64,000 nucleotides of DNA from Streptomyces xiamenensis (GCF_000993785.3 NZ_CP009922.3:2046001-2110000), one strand, 5' to 3'. Counted from the stretch's first letter, positions 1 to 9,273 are shown. Translations and numbers: made by a program. The notes: generated by a model not told the origin, from the sequence alone.

Positions 1-47
1 CCGAGCATCTGCTCGGCGAGAGCGACTAGTCGAGGGGCAACGGCCAT
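1..47 (-). CDS. N-terminal 15 codons of a divergent gene running off the left edge
   Basis: An ATG on the minus strand at 45-47 is preceded by GGAGGTG at the right spacing (complement of about 54-60). It opens a frame reading MAVAPRLVALAEQML before leaving the window. The frame and the ribosome site support a real start, divergent from the toxin-island genes. Nothing about function can be said from 15 residues. Confidence 0.5.
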   Translation of the reverse strand, partial: MAVAPRLVALAEQML

Positions 48-203
48 GCGGACACACCTCCGTCACGGGGATCGGGACAATCCCGCCCACCATGGCAGGG
101 ACACCCCGCACCGCCCCGCGATTCCGCCGCTTGTGGGGGCGGCGCGACGCCACGAACCCGGGTACCGTGGGCGACGGACGATCAACAGGGGGAGAGCGCG
201 GCC

Positions 204-845
204 ATGAGCAAGAGGGTGGAAGCGGTCCAGGTCGAGCGGTCCGGGTTCTCGATCACCGTGCCCGACGGCTGGTGGGAGTTCGAGATCCGCCCCGAGCTGC
301 GGGACCAGGCGATCCGCCGGCTGATGGACGAGCGGGTCCGGCTGCGTCCGGACGTGGCGGGACACCGCGAGGTGATGGAGCGGTTCCTGCGCCGCGAGGC
401 GGCGAACGCCTGGGACGCCGGGGCCGCGTACATCGGGTGCATGGCCCAGGCCTTCGGCGACGAGGACGCGCTGGTGACGGCCACCCTGACCGTCACCCTG
501 CTGAGCCCGCGCACCGAGGACGGCGCGCCGCTGCCCACGGATCCGGGCTCGGTGGCCGGCCAGCTGAAGGAGATCCGGGCCCGCAAGGCGGGCGATCCGT
601 GGCGTGCGGTGTCCGTCACGGAGATCGCGGGGGTGGGGCAGGTCGCCAGAACCCGGGGGGTGGAGGATGTCGCGCCCGCCGGGGACCGGCGGGTGATGCG
701 GGTGGCCATGATGCAGACCTTCGTGCCGGTGCCGGGCGCGGGTCACCAGATCGCCCTGATCTCGGGCACCACGAGGAATCTGGAGCTGACCGATTCCTTC
801 TTCGACGTGTTCGACGCGGTGACGTCGACGTTCCGGTTCATCTGA
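204..845 (+). CDS. hypothetical protein upstream of WXG-like/RHS toxin genes
   Basis: This 213-aa protein has no signal peptide or membrane segment that I can see. ATG at 204 follows GGGGGAGAGCGCG. It begins with a beta-rich stretch (FSITVPDGWWEFEI) and has alternating hydrophobic strands near the C-terminus. I do not recognise a family. It lies 25 nt before a WXG100-like gene and the RHS toxin, all on one strand, so it is probably co-transcribed. By position it could be an accessory or chaperone-like factor for export of the toxin, but that is inference only. Confidence 0.75.
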   Translation: MSKRVEAVQVERSGFSITVPDGWWEFEIRPELRDQAIRRLMDERVRLRPDVAGHREVMERFLRREAANAWDAGAAYIGCMAQAFGDEDALVTATLTVTLLSPRTEDGAPLPTDPGSVAGQLKEIRARKAGDPWRAVSVTEIAGVGQVARTRGVEDVAPAGDRRVMRVAMMQTFVPVPGAGHQIALISGTTRNLELTDSFFDVFDAVTSTFRFI

Positions 846-870
846 CGCAGAGTTTCCCGGGGGAGGGATC

Positions 871-1194
871 ATGTCCGGCGAGAACCTGGGCATTCCGTTC
901 GAGGCACTGGAGTCCTTCGGCGGCGAGGTCGATTCGATCAAGTCCCGCATGAACGGTCTGGGGAGAACGTTCGACGGCTACGAGGACGATCTGGGCGACA
1001 GCGGCGTGGTCGAGGCGCTGGACAGCTTCGTCGACAACTGGCGTGATGGCCGGGGTGAGATCGACGAGCAGCTGACCTCGATCAAGGAGATCACGCAGAA
1101 CATCATCACGTTCTTCTCGGACGTGGACGGCGAGTACGCGGCAGAACTGAGTGAGGACGGGTCAGGCGGCGGCGGACAGCAACAAGCCGTCTGA
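871..1194 (+). CDS. WXG100-like small helical protein
   Basis: A 107-aa, acidic, mostly helical protein with ATG 871 after GGGGGAGGGATC. Its pattern of two amphipathic helices separated by a short turn, about 100 residues in all, resembles WXG100/ESAT-6-like proteins of type VII secretion. The central tryptophan sits in DNWRDGRG rather than in a canonical WxG. It precedes the RHS toxin by 22 nt, the usual place for a type VII targeting partner in actinobacteria. A secretion partner role is inferred; no T7SS core genes are in the window. Confidence 0.65.
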   Translation: MSGENLGIPFEALESFGGEVDSIKSRMNGLGRTFDGYEDDLGDSGVVEALDSFVDNWRDGRGEIDEQLTSIKEITQNIITFFSDVDGEYAAELSEDGSGGGGQQQAV

Positions 1195-1216
1195 ACCAAC
1201 GGGGGGGAGCACAAGC

Positions 1217-4200
1217 ATGGGACGGGCATCGGACTGGTCACCGGTCGGGATGACCTCGGACCCGACTCCGGGGGATCCGGACCGGGTCGAGGAACTGGCG
1301 GACAAACTCCTCGCCTTCGCCGACGACGTGGCCGACGCGCAGGACAAGCTGCGGAACCTGATGGGGGACAGTCTGCTCGACGCCTTCACCGGCGAGACGG
1401 CGGACGCGTTCGGCGAGCAGATGGAGAAGGTGCCGCCCAACCTGGCCAAGCTGCACGAGTCGCATGAACTCGCCGGCCAGGCGCTGGCCACGTACTGGCC
1501 CAAGCTGCGCCAGGCCCAGGCGGACGCGGATCGCGCGCTGGACGACGCGGTCGAGGCGCAGTCGGACCTCGCCTCCGCCGAGTCCTGGCTGGAGACGGCG
1601 GCCTCCTCGCTGGAAACCGCGCAGGAGGAGGCCGAACCGCCGGACGAGGGCGAGGTCCGCGCCGAGGTGCGGCGCGCGCTGACCGACGCCGAGAGCGACC
1701 ACGAGGACGCCCAGTCCGCGGTCACCGGCGCGCAGGGCCGGCTCGACGCGGCGAAGCTGCTGGCCCAGCAGGCGAAGGAGGCCCGCCAGGAGGCCGCTTC
1801 GCTGTGCGTGTCGGATCTGCGCACGGCCTCCGACGCGGGCATCAAGAACAAGAAGTGGTGGGAGAAGGTCGTCGACTGGGTCGCCGACAACTGGGACACG
1901 ATCGTGCAGGTCGCCCAGATCATCGGCACCATCGTCGGCATCGCGGCCCTGTTCATCGGCGGCCCGCTGATCGCCGGCATCCTGCTGGCGGTGGCGCTGG
2001 TCGCCCTGGCGGACACCTTGGTCAAATACTCAAAAGGCGAAGCCTCCTTGTGGGATGTCGGCTTCGCCGTCCTGGACGTCCTCCCGGGCGGCCGCCTGGT
2101 GGGAGCGGGCGCCCGCACCGCCCGCACCGGCCTGCGGGACACGGCCACCACCGTCCGGGGCGAGCGCCCCCAGATCCGCCAGGACGGCCGCCGGATGGAC
2201 AGCCGCAACGAGTGCGGCGACCCGGTGGACGTGGCGACCGGCGAACTCGTGATGTCGGCGACCGACATCACCCTCCCGGGCGTGCTGCCGCTCGTGCTGG
2301 AACGCCATCACATCTCCACCTACCGGTCGGGGCGATGGTTCGGCCGTTCCTGGGCGTCCACGCTGGACCAGCGGCTGCGGCTGGACGACTACGGCGTCCG
2401 CTTCTACAGCGCGGACGGCATGATCCTCAACTACCCGATCCCGCTGGCCGACCCCGACCATCCTGTACTGCCGACCGAGGGCCCGCGCTGGGGACTGCTC
2501 TGGGACGGCAACCCGGAGACCGGGATGCGGGTCCACCAGCGGGAGACCGGCCGCACCCTGCACTTCGCGCCCCACCCAACCCGGCCCGGGCCCGACCTGC
2601 GGCTCTCGGCGATCACGGACCGCAACAGCAACCGCATCACGGTCCACTACGACGAGCACGGAGTCCCGGCCGAGCTGGAGCACACCGGGGGCTACCGGAT
2701 CCACATCGCCGCCTATGAGGGCAGGATCACCGCGCTGCACCTGGCGAGCGACCCGGAACGCCCGCTGTTGATGTCGTACGGATACGACGCGGACGGCAAC
2801 CTGAGCGAGATCTACAACTCCTCCGGTCTCCCGCTGCGCTTCTCCTACGACGACCGGGCCCGCCTGACCCGCTGGGAGGACCGCAACCACACCTGGTACC
2901 GGTACGAGTACGACGCCGAGGGCCGCGTCGTCTTCTCCACCGGTACCGAGCGGGCCCTGGAATACCGCTACACCTACGAGCCGGAACACCACCGCACCAC
3001 GGCGACCAACTCTCTTGGCCACGCCACGCTCTACCAGTTCAACGACAGCCTCCAGCTGATCGCCGAAACCGACCCCCTCGGCAACACCACCCACCGCACC
3101 TGGGACCGCTACGACCGGCCGCTCTCCGTGATGGATCCGCTCGGCCACACGACTCGCTACACCTACGACGAGGCCGGCAATCTCAAGGTGGTGACGCGCC
3201 CGGACGGCTCCGAGATCACAGCGCGCCACAACGATCTGGGGCTGCTCCTACGCGTGGAAGAACCGGACGGGGCTGTCTGGTCCCAGGAGTTCGACGACGC
3301 CGGAAACAGGATCACCGGCGTCGACCCACTGGGCATGACGAGTCTCTACGAATATGACGACCACGGAGCCCTCACAGGATTCACCGACCCCGAGGGCGGG
3401 CGAACTGAATTTTCAGTGACAGACACTGGTCTGCCGCAAGAGGTCCGGAATCCACTCGGCGAGGTGACCCGCTACCACTACGATGCCTTCGGGCGGACCA
3501 TACGGATCACAGAACCCAGTGGGGCTGTCATGCATGCCCGCTGGTCCCCGAATGGGAAGCTTCTGAGCTTCCGGGATTCCATGGGATCTGAACAATCATG
3601 GGAATGGGATCCTGAAGGAAACTGTATCGCCCACATTTCAGCCACGGGTACCGTGACCCAATTCGAGTACGGAACATTCGACCTCCCTTCCTCAATCACT
3701 CACCCGAACGGCGCCATTTATGAGTTCACCCGGGATACGGAGCTGAATCTCATCGGTGTCAAAGACCCTGATGGCCGCGTCTGGGAATACACGTATGATG
3801 CGGCTGGCCGACTGATCAAAGAATCCGATTACGACGATCGCTCCACCGGGTACGAGTGGGACGAAGCCGGACGTGCTATCGGACATGTCAACCAAGTCGG
3901 CCAGTCGGTCGAGTACTCTTATAACTCGCTCGGCCAGATCACTCGCAAGAGGGGTTCCGATGGCAGCTCAACTTCCTATGCGTACGATGCCATGGGCCGG
4001 CTACTGAACGCCGTTTCAGACGGTATCGGGTTGGCGCGCACATATGATCGCTTGGGACGACTGCAGACCGAGACGATCAATGGAAGAACGCTGTCACTCG
4101 GCTACACCTCGCTCGGGCAAATCAAAAGTCGGAAAACGCCCTCTGGACACCTCAGTACCTGGGCCTACAACGCGTCGGGCGATCGCACAGATCTGCACAC

Positions 4201-5590
4201 CGGCAATCACTCGATCGCATTCAACCGTGACGCGATGGGGAACGAAGTCCAACGCATTGTCGATGACTCTCTTGTGGTGTACCAGGACTGGGATCTCGCG
4301 GGCCGCCTTGTTAGGCAGACCGTGACCGGGCCGGATAAGGCCGGATATCGGGCTCCTGTTCAGCGACAGTACAAGTACCGCGCGGATGGGTACCTGACGT
4401 CGATGATCACTCCCACCGGTTCCACAGAATTCTCTCTCGACGCCAATGGACGGGTTACCTCACTCGCCCGTCCCCAGTGGAACGAGGATTACTCGTACGA
4501 CCTCTCCGGAAATCTGGTGGAGGCACGATTCTCGGAGGGGGAATACCCAGCACTGGGACGACGCACCTACGAAGGAACGCTCGTCAAAAAGGCCGGCCGG
4601 CTTCGATACCGGTACGACGCTGCCGGAAGAACAATTTTTCGCCAGGAGGTTCGCCTCTCAAGGCAGCCGGACAACTGGCACTACACCTGGGGCCCGGAGA
4701 ATCAACTCCTCTCCACCACTACGCCCGATGGGACCCGATGGCGATACGTCTATGACCCGCTCGGACGGCGCATCGCCAAACAGAGACTCGGTGACGGCGA
4801 CGTTATTGTCGAGCAAATTCATTTCACCTGGCACGGCACCACTCTGGTCGAGGAGTCGAGCAGCCTCCTGGGCACAATGACGTGGGACTACAACGGACTC
4901 CATCCCCTGACGCAAGTACATCAACACGAGGGAGAACATTCTTTCTACACCGTAATGACAGATCTGGTCGGCACCCCAACGGATCTCCTCGATGAACATG
5001 GGGAGAAGGTCTGGACATCGCGGAGCACCCTGTGGGGGGTGAGCAAGGAACGGGGACAAGGCAAATTTCGGGGATTGCGGATGCCACTGAGATTCCCCGG
5101 GCAGTACTTCGATCAGGAAACTGGATGGCATTACAACCTGCATCGACACTATGATCCGAGCCTTGCGCGCTATTCCTCCCCCGATCCCTTGGGGTTGACG
5201 CCTTCCCCCAATAGTTACTCCTACATCGTCAATCCCTGCACCTGGTCGGACCCGCTCGGGCTGGCTCCGCATCCACCGGAGAAGATTGATCTCACCAATG
5301 GTCGGAGAGTCCAGGGAAGATTCCCCAAAAAAGCCGGACCAAATGAAACGCTGTACCGACAACGAGACAACGGGGACTATACGGCATACGCTGTCTACAA
5401 CAGCGATGGAATCCCCGTGAAGCGAGTGGATCTCGACCCGGATTCCGCGGTACATATGACCCCCAACGGCCCCGTTCCGCCGCCACACGTGGTGGAGATG
5501 AAGTTTCACAAAAATCCCGAGACAGGTCGGGAATTCCCCAACTGGGACACCGATAACACCCGCCCGGCCCGCCCTGATGAGATTCCCTGA
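1217..5590 (+). CDS. RHS/YD-repeat polymorphic toxin, type 24-like C-terminus
   Basis: Start chosen at ATG 1217 behind a GGGGGGGAGC run; a longer in-frame start at 1151 overlaps the previous gene and lacks a ribosome site. The 1457-aa product has a WXG-like coiled-coil N-terminus (residues ~15-210), a hydrophobic hairpin of one or two membrane helices (~229-269) and a DUF6531-type segment (~332 on, DPVDVATGELV). Tandem YD/RHS repeats follow (~440-1270), then the core terminator YDPSLARYSSPDPLGL (~1312) and the pre-toxin motif WSDPLGLAP (~1345). The last ~107 residues, with VKRVDL, PPHVVEMKF and a final RPDEIP, look like the polymorphic toxin type 24 class as I recall it. Such tips act inside neighbouring cells; the biochemical activity is not known to me. 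Codon use and GC fall from about 3350 onward, unlike the first 2 kb. Confidence 0.88.
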   Translation: MGRASDWSPVGMTSDPTPGDPDRVEELADKLLAFADDVADAQDKLRNLMGDSLLDAFTGETADAFGEQMEKVPPNLAKLHESHELAGQALATYWPKLRQAQADADRALDDAVEAQSDLASAESWLETAASSLETAQEEAEPPDEGEVRAEVRRALTDAESDHEDAQSAVTGAQGRLDAAKLLAQQAKEARQEAASLCVSDLRTASDAGIKNKKWWEKVVDWVADNWDTIVQVAQIIGTIVGIAALFIGGPLIAGILLAVALVALADTLVKYSKGEASLWDVGFAVLDVLPGGRLVGAGARTARTGLRDTATTVRGERPQIRQDGRRMDSRNECGDPVDVATGELVMSATDITLPGVLPLVLERHHISTYRSGRWFGRSWASTLDQRLRLDDYGVRFYSADGMILNYPIPLADPDHPVLPTEGPRWGLLWDGNPETGMRVHQRETGRTLHFAPHPTRPGPDLRLSAITDRNSNRITVHYDEHGVPAELEHTGGYRIHIAAYEGRITALHLASDPERPLLMSYGYDADGNLSEIYNSSGLPLRFSYDDRARLTRWEDRNHTWYRYEYDAEGRVVFSTGTERALEYRYTYEPEHHRTTATNSLGHATLYQFNDSLQLIAETDPLGNTTHRTWDRYDRPLSVMDPLGHTTRYTYDEAGNLKVVTRPDGSEITARHNDLGLLLRVEEPDGAVWSQEFDDAGNRITGVDPLGMTSLYEYDDHGALTGFTDPEGGRTEFSVTDTGLPQEVRNPLGEVTRYHYDAFGRTIRITEPSGAVMHARWSPNGKLLSFRDSMGSEQSWEWDPEGNCIAHISATGTVTQFEYGTFDLPSSITHPNGAIYEFTRDTELNLIGVKDPDGRVWEYTYDAAGRLIKESDYDDRSTGYEWDEAGRAIGHVNQVGQSVEYSYNSLGQITRKRGSDGSSTSYAYDAMGRLLNAVSDGIGLARTYDRLGRLQTETINGRTLSLGYTSLGQIKSRKTPSGHLSTWAYNASGDRTDLHTGNHSIAFNRDAMGNEVQRIVDDSLVVYQDWDLAGRLVRQTVTGPDKAGYRAPVQRQYKYRADGYLTSMITPTGSTEFSLDANGRVTSLARPQWNEDYSYDLSGNLVEARFSEGEYPALGRRTYEGTLVKKAGRLRYRYDAAGRTIFRQEVRLSRQPDNWHYTWGPENQLLSTTTPDGTRWRYVYDPLGRRIAKQRLGDGDVIVEQIHFTWHGTTLVEESSSLLGTMTWDYNGLHPLTQVHQHEGEHSFYTVMTDLVGTPTDLLDEHGEKVWTSRSTLWGVSKERGQGKFRGLRMPLRFPGQYFDQETGWHYNLHRHYDPSLARYSSPDPLGLTPSPNSYSYIVNPCTWSDPLGLAPHPPEKIDLTNGRRVQGRFPKKAGPNETLYRQRDNGDYTAYAVYNSDGIPVKRVDLDPDSAVHMTPNGPVPPPHVVEMKFHKNPETGREFPNWDTDNTRPARPDEIP

Positions 5591-5603
5591 GAGAGCGAGA
5601 CAA

Positions 5604-6041
5604 GTGACACCCGAAGAGCACCCCGAAGTTTCATCATGGCTGAACAGTCTCACGGGCAACCCTCGCTATATTAATTTTTTGACGCACAACACCACCATCG
5701 GGGTGTGGCTGTCACTATCGCGTCTCTTCTGGCCACACTTCAAGGAAGTTCAGGGATGCGTCCTGTGGGAGGGTTTCTACAATCCGGATAACTTCCAGAT
5801 GTGGCATCGCGAGTTGAACGGGGACCCCCAGTCCCTTGAGGCGACCATTAACCGGCTGAGAATGTGGGACATCATTGATTGCGAGGACTCTCCAGCTGAT
5901 AATGCTGCGCTCGACAGCATCGCCGATTCCCTGCGCAACTGTTGGGCCGCAGCCTTGAGAGAGAAATATCCGAACATCGATTTCTCGGTTGTGGTGATCG
6001 CGACAGAAGACGGCCCCATCGTCTCATTCGCTCGCCGCTGA
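5604..6041 (+). CDS. candidate immunity protein for the RHS toxin
   Basis: A 145-aa soluble protein immediately downstream of the toxin. GTG 5604 is preferred because GAGAGCGAG lies just upstream. An in-frame ATG at 5577 would overlap the toxin's last codons but has no ribosome site. The protein is rich in Trp/Phe and Asn (for example GVWLSLSRLFWPHF) and ends in a beta-strand pair. I do not recognise the family. Position directly after an RHS tip, small size and the same low-GC composition as the tip argue for a cognate immunity protein. This is inference from context. Confidence 0.65.
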   Translation: MTPEEHPEVSSWLNSLTGNPRYINFLTHNTTIGVWLSLSRLFWPHFKEVQGCVLWEGFYNPDNFQMWHRELNGDPQSLEATINRLRMWDIIDCEDSPADNAALDSIADSLRNCWAAALREKYPNIDFSVVVIATEDGPIVSFARR

Positions 6042-6157
6042 GCGCGAGAAGTGCAATCGGAATTATTCCTTCTCGCCACTGTTGCGGAAAATTCCCTGAA
6101 TCGGCGTACGGCGACGATGCCCGCAGCATCACCGCGGGAATTGGGAAGGATTCCAGG

Positions 6158-6274
6158 ATGATCGAGGAGGGCTTCTGCCAGATCTGTCTCACGAAACTAC
6201 GGATGGATCCAGAAGACGAAGAACTGCTGCTTCGTACAACGGTCACCGCGGAGGCAGGAGTTCACCCGCGATGA
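6158..6274 (+). CDS. 38-aa ORF, relic-like copy of part of the next gene
   Basis: ATG 6158 follows GGGAAGGA at 7-nt spacing, and the stop overlaps the next gene's ATG (ATGA at 6271-6274). The peptide contains CQICLTKLRMDPEDEELLL. The next protein contains YGICLAKLQLDMEDEGLQL, which matches ICL-x-KL-x2-D-x-EDE-x-L-x-L. It therefore looks like the end of a duplicated immunity-type gene whose front half has been lost, with its translational coupling kept. Whether the peptide is made is unknown. Confidence 0.5.
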   Translation: MIEEGFCQICLTKLRMDPEDEELLLRTTVTAEAGVHPR

Positions 6275-7218
6275 GGACCAATGACGCGATGCGCCGGCTG
6301 CTCGGTGATGTCGATGTCCGAGAGCTGGGGATCGACGATGTGCCCGGCGGACTGCGGTCGGTGCTTGAGCGGGGGTGGACCGCCACAGGCGACGGGGCGT
6401 ACCTGCTCCGCGGCTTCCTCGACGGGTACGTGGGGGACCTGGACGCGTTCCAGGATGTCGTCGCCCTGGAGACGGCGGTGAACGGAAGAGCGGTGACGGA
6501 CTTCGATCTCCCCCTGAAGGATCGTCATCGGCGGCGGCCTCTGCTGCGCAGGGCGTTCGCCTTCGCGCTCTCGGGTCTCGCCGCGGCCGAGGATCAGGGA
6601 CTGCGGGGGATGCGGGCCCATGTGTCGCTGTCCCGGGCAGCGACCGAGGAGAGACCGCTCACCGCCCACGTCACCTTCTGCGGGGTCCATCCGGGCCTGC
6701 CGCCCTATCTGGCGGACCCGGAGACGGCTCAGGGCGCCGTGGCGGAACTGAGCGTGGCCGACCTCCCGCGGCAGCGGGCTGAGGTGAGGCGGTCACCCGA
6801 GACGGTGTCGCTCCTGGCTTCCGACGGGTGCGGGCGGGGCGAGGAGTTGCAGCTCACGCTCTCGGACCACGGGCCGCCGTTCCGCGTCGAGGTGACGCGG
6901 GAGTCGGGGGCCCGCACGACGTACGAGGGGAACACGTACGGCATCTGTCTTGCCAAGCTTCAGCTGGACATGGAGGACGAAGGGCTCCAGCTCTGCTGCC
7001 AGGGAGCCCGCCCTGACACCATGTCCTCCAGCCTGCTGCACGCCTCCGGGGGCAGGCACCTGTACCTCGTCGACCCGGTGGCCAAGAAGATCACCGACGA
7101 GCTGGTGGACATCTTCGACCCCGCTCCGTACGAGGCGGTGGCGACCTACGCCGAGCAGCGCAAGGCGTTCTTCGACTTCACGGGGATGACGGACAGCGGC
7201 TGGCAGATGCCCCGCTGA
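6271..7218 (+). CDS. hypothetical protein, possible second immunity-type gene
   Basis: 315-aa soluble protein; ATG 6271 overlaps the preceding small ORF's stop and is preceded by GGAGGCAGGAG. GC content returns to the chromosomal norm here. No catalytic motif is evident; there is a Cys-containing central segment (YGICLAKLQLDMEDEGLQLCC) and a C-terminal helix with YAEQRKAFFDF. I do not recognise the family. Its place in the toxin island and the duplicate fragment just upstream suggest an immunity-related lineage. An unrelated chromosomal gene at the island border is the alternative. Confidence 0.7.
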   Translation: MRTNDAMRRLLGDVDVRELGIDDVPGGLRSVLERGWTATGDGAYLLRGFLDGYVGDLDAFQDVVALETAVNGRAVTDFDLPLKDRHRRRPLLRRAFAFALSGLAAAEDQGLRGMRAHVSLSRAATEERPLTAHVTFCGVHPGLPPYLADPETAQGAVAELSVADLPRQRAEVRRSPETVSLLASDGCGRGEELQLTLSDHGPPFRVEVTRESGARTTYEGNTYGICLAKLQLDMEDEGLQLCCQGARPDTMSSSLLHASGGRHLYLVDPVAKKITDELVDIFDPAPYEAVATYAEQRKAFFDFTGMTDSGWQMPR

Positions 7219-7262
7219 GAGGGTGCGGCGCCGGCCGTCGTGCGGGAGGAGTGGGATGCGCA

Positions 7263-7546
7263 GTGGACTGGTATCAGGAGCGGGCCCGGCGGATCGAGGC
7301 CGCCTGGGGGGAGACCGTTGCGGGGCTGCCCATCGGGACCCGGGTGACCGGGGTGGTGATCGAGACCCGGCCCTTCGGGTCCTTCGTGGAACTGGACGGG
7401 TGGCCCGAGGCGCTCGGCCTGGCCAAGGTGTCGCGGATGCCGCACGGGATGGTGCTGCCGGCCCCGGGGAGCGGGTGGCCGGGGAGGTGTACTGGCACAC
7501 GGACCACAACCACCAGGTGCTGCTGCGGCTCGACGCGTGGACATGA
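7263..7546 (+). pseudogene. S1-domain RNA-binding protein, frameshifted
   Basis: From GTG 7263 the frame reads DWYQERARRIEAAWG, then an S1-like fold start (GTRVTGVVIETRPFGSFVEL) up to MVLPAPG. Near 7470-7480 the family-like continuation jumps frame, and the next frame reads ERVAGEVYWHTDHNHQVLLR to a stop at 7546. One extra G in the run CCCCGGGGAG would restore one continuous frame of about 94 codons. It is either a real one-base deletion or a sequencing error in a G run. S1 domains bind RNA. GGGAGGA at 7244-7250 is the likely ribosome site. Confidence 0.65.
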
Positions 7547-7547
7547 G

Positions 7548-7575
7548 AAGGGCCCCACCGTTCGGTGGGGCCCTT
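7548..7575. terminator. bidirectional hairpin between convergent genes
   Basis: A perfect 13-bp inverted repeat, AAGGGCCCCACCG and its complement, closes on a UUCG-type loop and is centred between the plus-strand S1 gene and the minus-strand ndh gene. Confidence 0.85.
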
Positions 7576-7594
7576 CCTCACAGGTGCCGTCGCG

Positions 7595-8986
7595 TCAGCT
7601 CGCGGTCGCCTTGGGCTTCTCGGCGGCCTTCTTGGCCTCGGCAGCCGCCGTGACCGGGGCCGCCGCCTCGTAGAACTCCTCGCGGGGGTTCTCCATGGCG
7701 CCCAGGGAGACGACCTCGCGCTTGAGGAACATCCCCAGGGTCCAGTCGGCGAAGACGCGGATCTTGCGGTTCCAGGTCGGGACCGCCATGCCGTGGTAGC
7801 CGCGGTGCAGGTACCAGCCGATGCGGCCCTTGAAGCGCAGCGTCATCTTGCCGAACTTCAGCGCCGCCACGCCCTTGTGCAGGCCCAGGCCGGCCACCGC
7901 GCCCTTGGAGGCGTGCTTGTACTCGCCCTGCGGGAAGCCGCGCATCCCGGAGATCACGTTGTCGCCCAGGACCTTGGCCTGGCGCAGCGCGTGCTGGGCG
8001 TTCGGCGGGCACCAGGCGTTCTCCACGCCCTGGGCGCGCAGCACCAGGTCCGGGACCTGGGCGTTGTCGCCGGCGGCCCACACGTAGTCGGTGCCGCGGA
8101 CCTGGAGGTTGCCGTCGACGTCCACGTGGCCGCGCGGGCCGAGCGCGATGCCGTAGCGGGCCAGCGCCGGGTTGGGCTTGACGCCGGCCGTCCACACGAT
8201 GGTGTTGGAGTCGGCGATCACCCCGTTGGACAGCTCCACGTGGCCGTCCACGCAGGAGTTGACGGAGGTCTTCAGGTGGACCTCGATGTCGCGCTTCTTC
8301 AGGTGCTCCAGGCCCCACTCGCCGAGCTTGGGCCCGACCTCGGGGAGGATCTTGTCGGCCACGTCGACCAGCACGAAGCGCATGTCCTCGCGCTTGATGG
8401 TCGGGTAGTACTTCGTGGCGTCGCGGGCCATGTCCTCGACCTCGCCGATGGTCTCCGCGCCGGCGAAGCCGCCGCCCACGAAGACGAAGGTGAGCGCCTT
8501 GCGGCGGATCTCCTCGTCGGTGGTGGAGTCGGCCTTGTCGAGCTGCTCCAGGACGTGGTTGCGCAGGCCGATGGCCTCCTCGACGCCCTTCATGCCGATG
8601 CCCTGCTCGGCGAGCCCGGGGATCGGGAAGGTGCGGGAGACGGCGCCCAGCGCCACCACCAGGTAGTCGAAGGGCAACTCGTACGGGGCACCGACGGTCG
8701 GCGACACCGAGGCGACCTTGCGGTCCTGGTCGATGGAGGTGACCCGGCCGGTGAGGACCTCGGCCTTGGGCAGAACGCGACGGAGCGGCACCACGACGTG
8801 CCGCGGGGAGATGCTGCCTGCGGCAGCCTCCGGGAGGAAGGGCTGGTACGTCATGTACGAGCGCGGGTCGACGACGGTGACAGTCGCCTCGCCGTATCGC
8901 ATCTTCTTCAGAATGCGGCGCGCGGCGTACAGACCGACGTACCCGCCACCCACGACGAGGATTCGGGGACGCTCCGTGGTGCTCAT
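7595..8986 (-). CDS. ndh: type II NADH dehydrogenase (FAD-dependent)
   Basis: 463 aa from ATG 8986 (MSTTERPRILVVGGG). This single-subunit, non-proton-pumping enzyme moves electrons from NADH to the quinone pool at the inner face of the membrane. Visible features: N-terminal FAD Rossmann motif VVGGGYVGLYAA, a second NAD-binding motif FVFVGGGFAGAET, the FAD-contact segment VWAAGDNAQVPD, and a C-terminal amphipathic membrane-binding region containing WYLHRGYHGMAV. Length is typical for the actinobacterial enzymes. A longer in-frame start at 9079 lacks support. It is monocistronic, ending at a strong hairpin. Confidence 0.93.
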   Translation of the reverse strand: MSTTERPRILVVGGGYVGLYAARRILKKMRYGEATVTVVDPRSYMTYQPFLPEAAAGSISPRHVVVPLRRVLPKAEVLTGRVTSIDQDRKVASVSPTVGAPYELPFDYLVVALGAVSRTFPIPGLAEQGIGMKGVEEAIGLRNHVLEQLDKADSTTDEEIRRKALTFVFVGGGFAGAETIGEVEDMARDATKYYPTIKREDMRFVLVDVADKILPEVGPKLGEWGLEHLKKRDIEVHLKTSVNSCVDGHVELSNGVIADSNTIVWTAGVKPNPALARYGIALGPRGHVDVDGNLQVRGTDYVWAAGDNAQVPDLVLRAQGVENAWCPPNAQHALRQAKVLGDNVISGMRGFPQGEYKHASKGAVAGLGLHKGVAALKFGKMTLRFKGRIGWYLHRGYHGMAVPTWNRKIRVFADWTLGMFLKREVVSLGAMENPREEFYEAAAPVTAAAEAKKAAEKPKATAS

Positions 8987-9273
8987 GCCATCGAGTATCC
9001 ACCCATCCCCGAGGGGGACCTCGTGAGGCCCTTCACAAGGATTCCGGACCCCTCTGATATACTGCGCGCCCCTTTCCACCCCTTACCGCCGCGACCTGCG
9101 GGGTTGTCCCGCGAGGGGATGTGACACGGGTGCCCTGAGGTGCGCCGCGGGGTCCTGTGGATCACGATTCGGCCGTTGTCACCCGTTCCCCGCGGCACGC
9201 CCATGTGAAAAACTTCACGAAGTTCTCTGCCCTACGGTGAAAACCTCCCCGATCCCCGGAAGGACCGTTCACC

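Noticed and set aside
7565..9124. 519-aa plus-strand frame opposite ndh
   Set aside because: Antisense to a clear FAD/NAD enzyme, low-complexity composition, no ribosome site.
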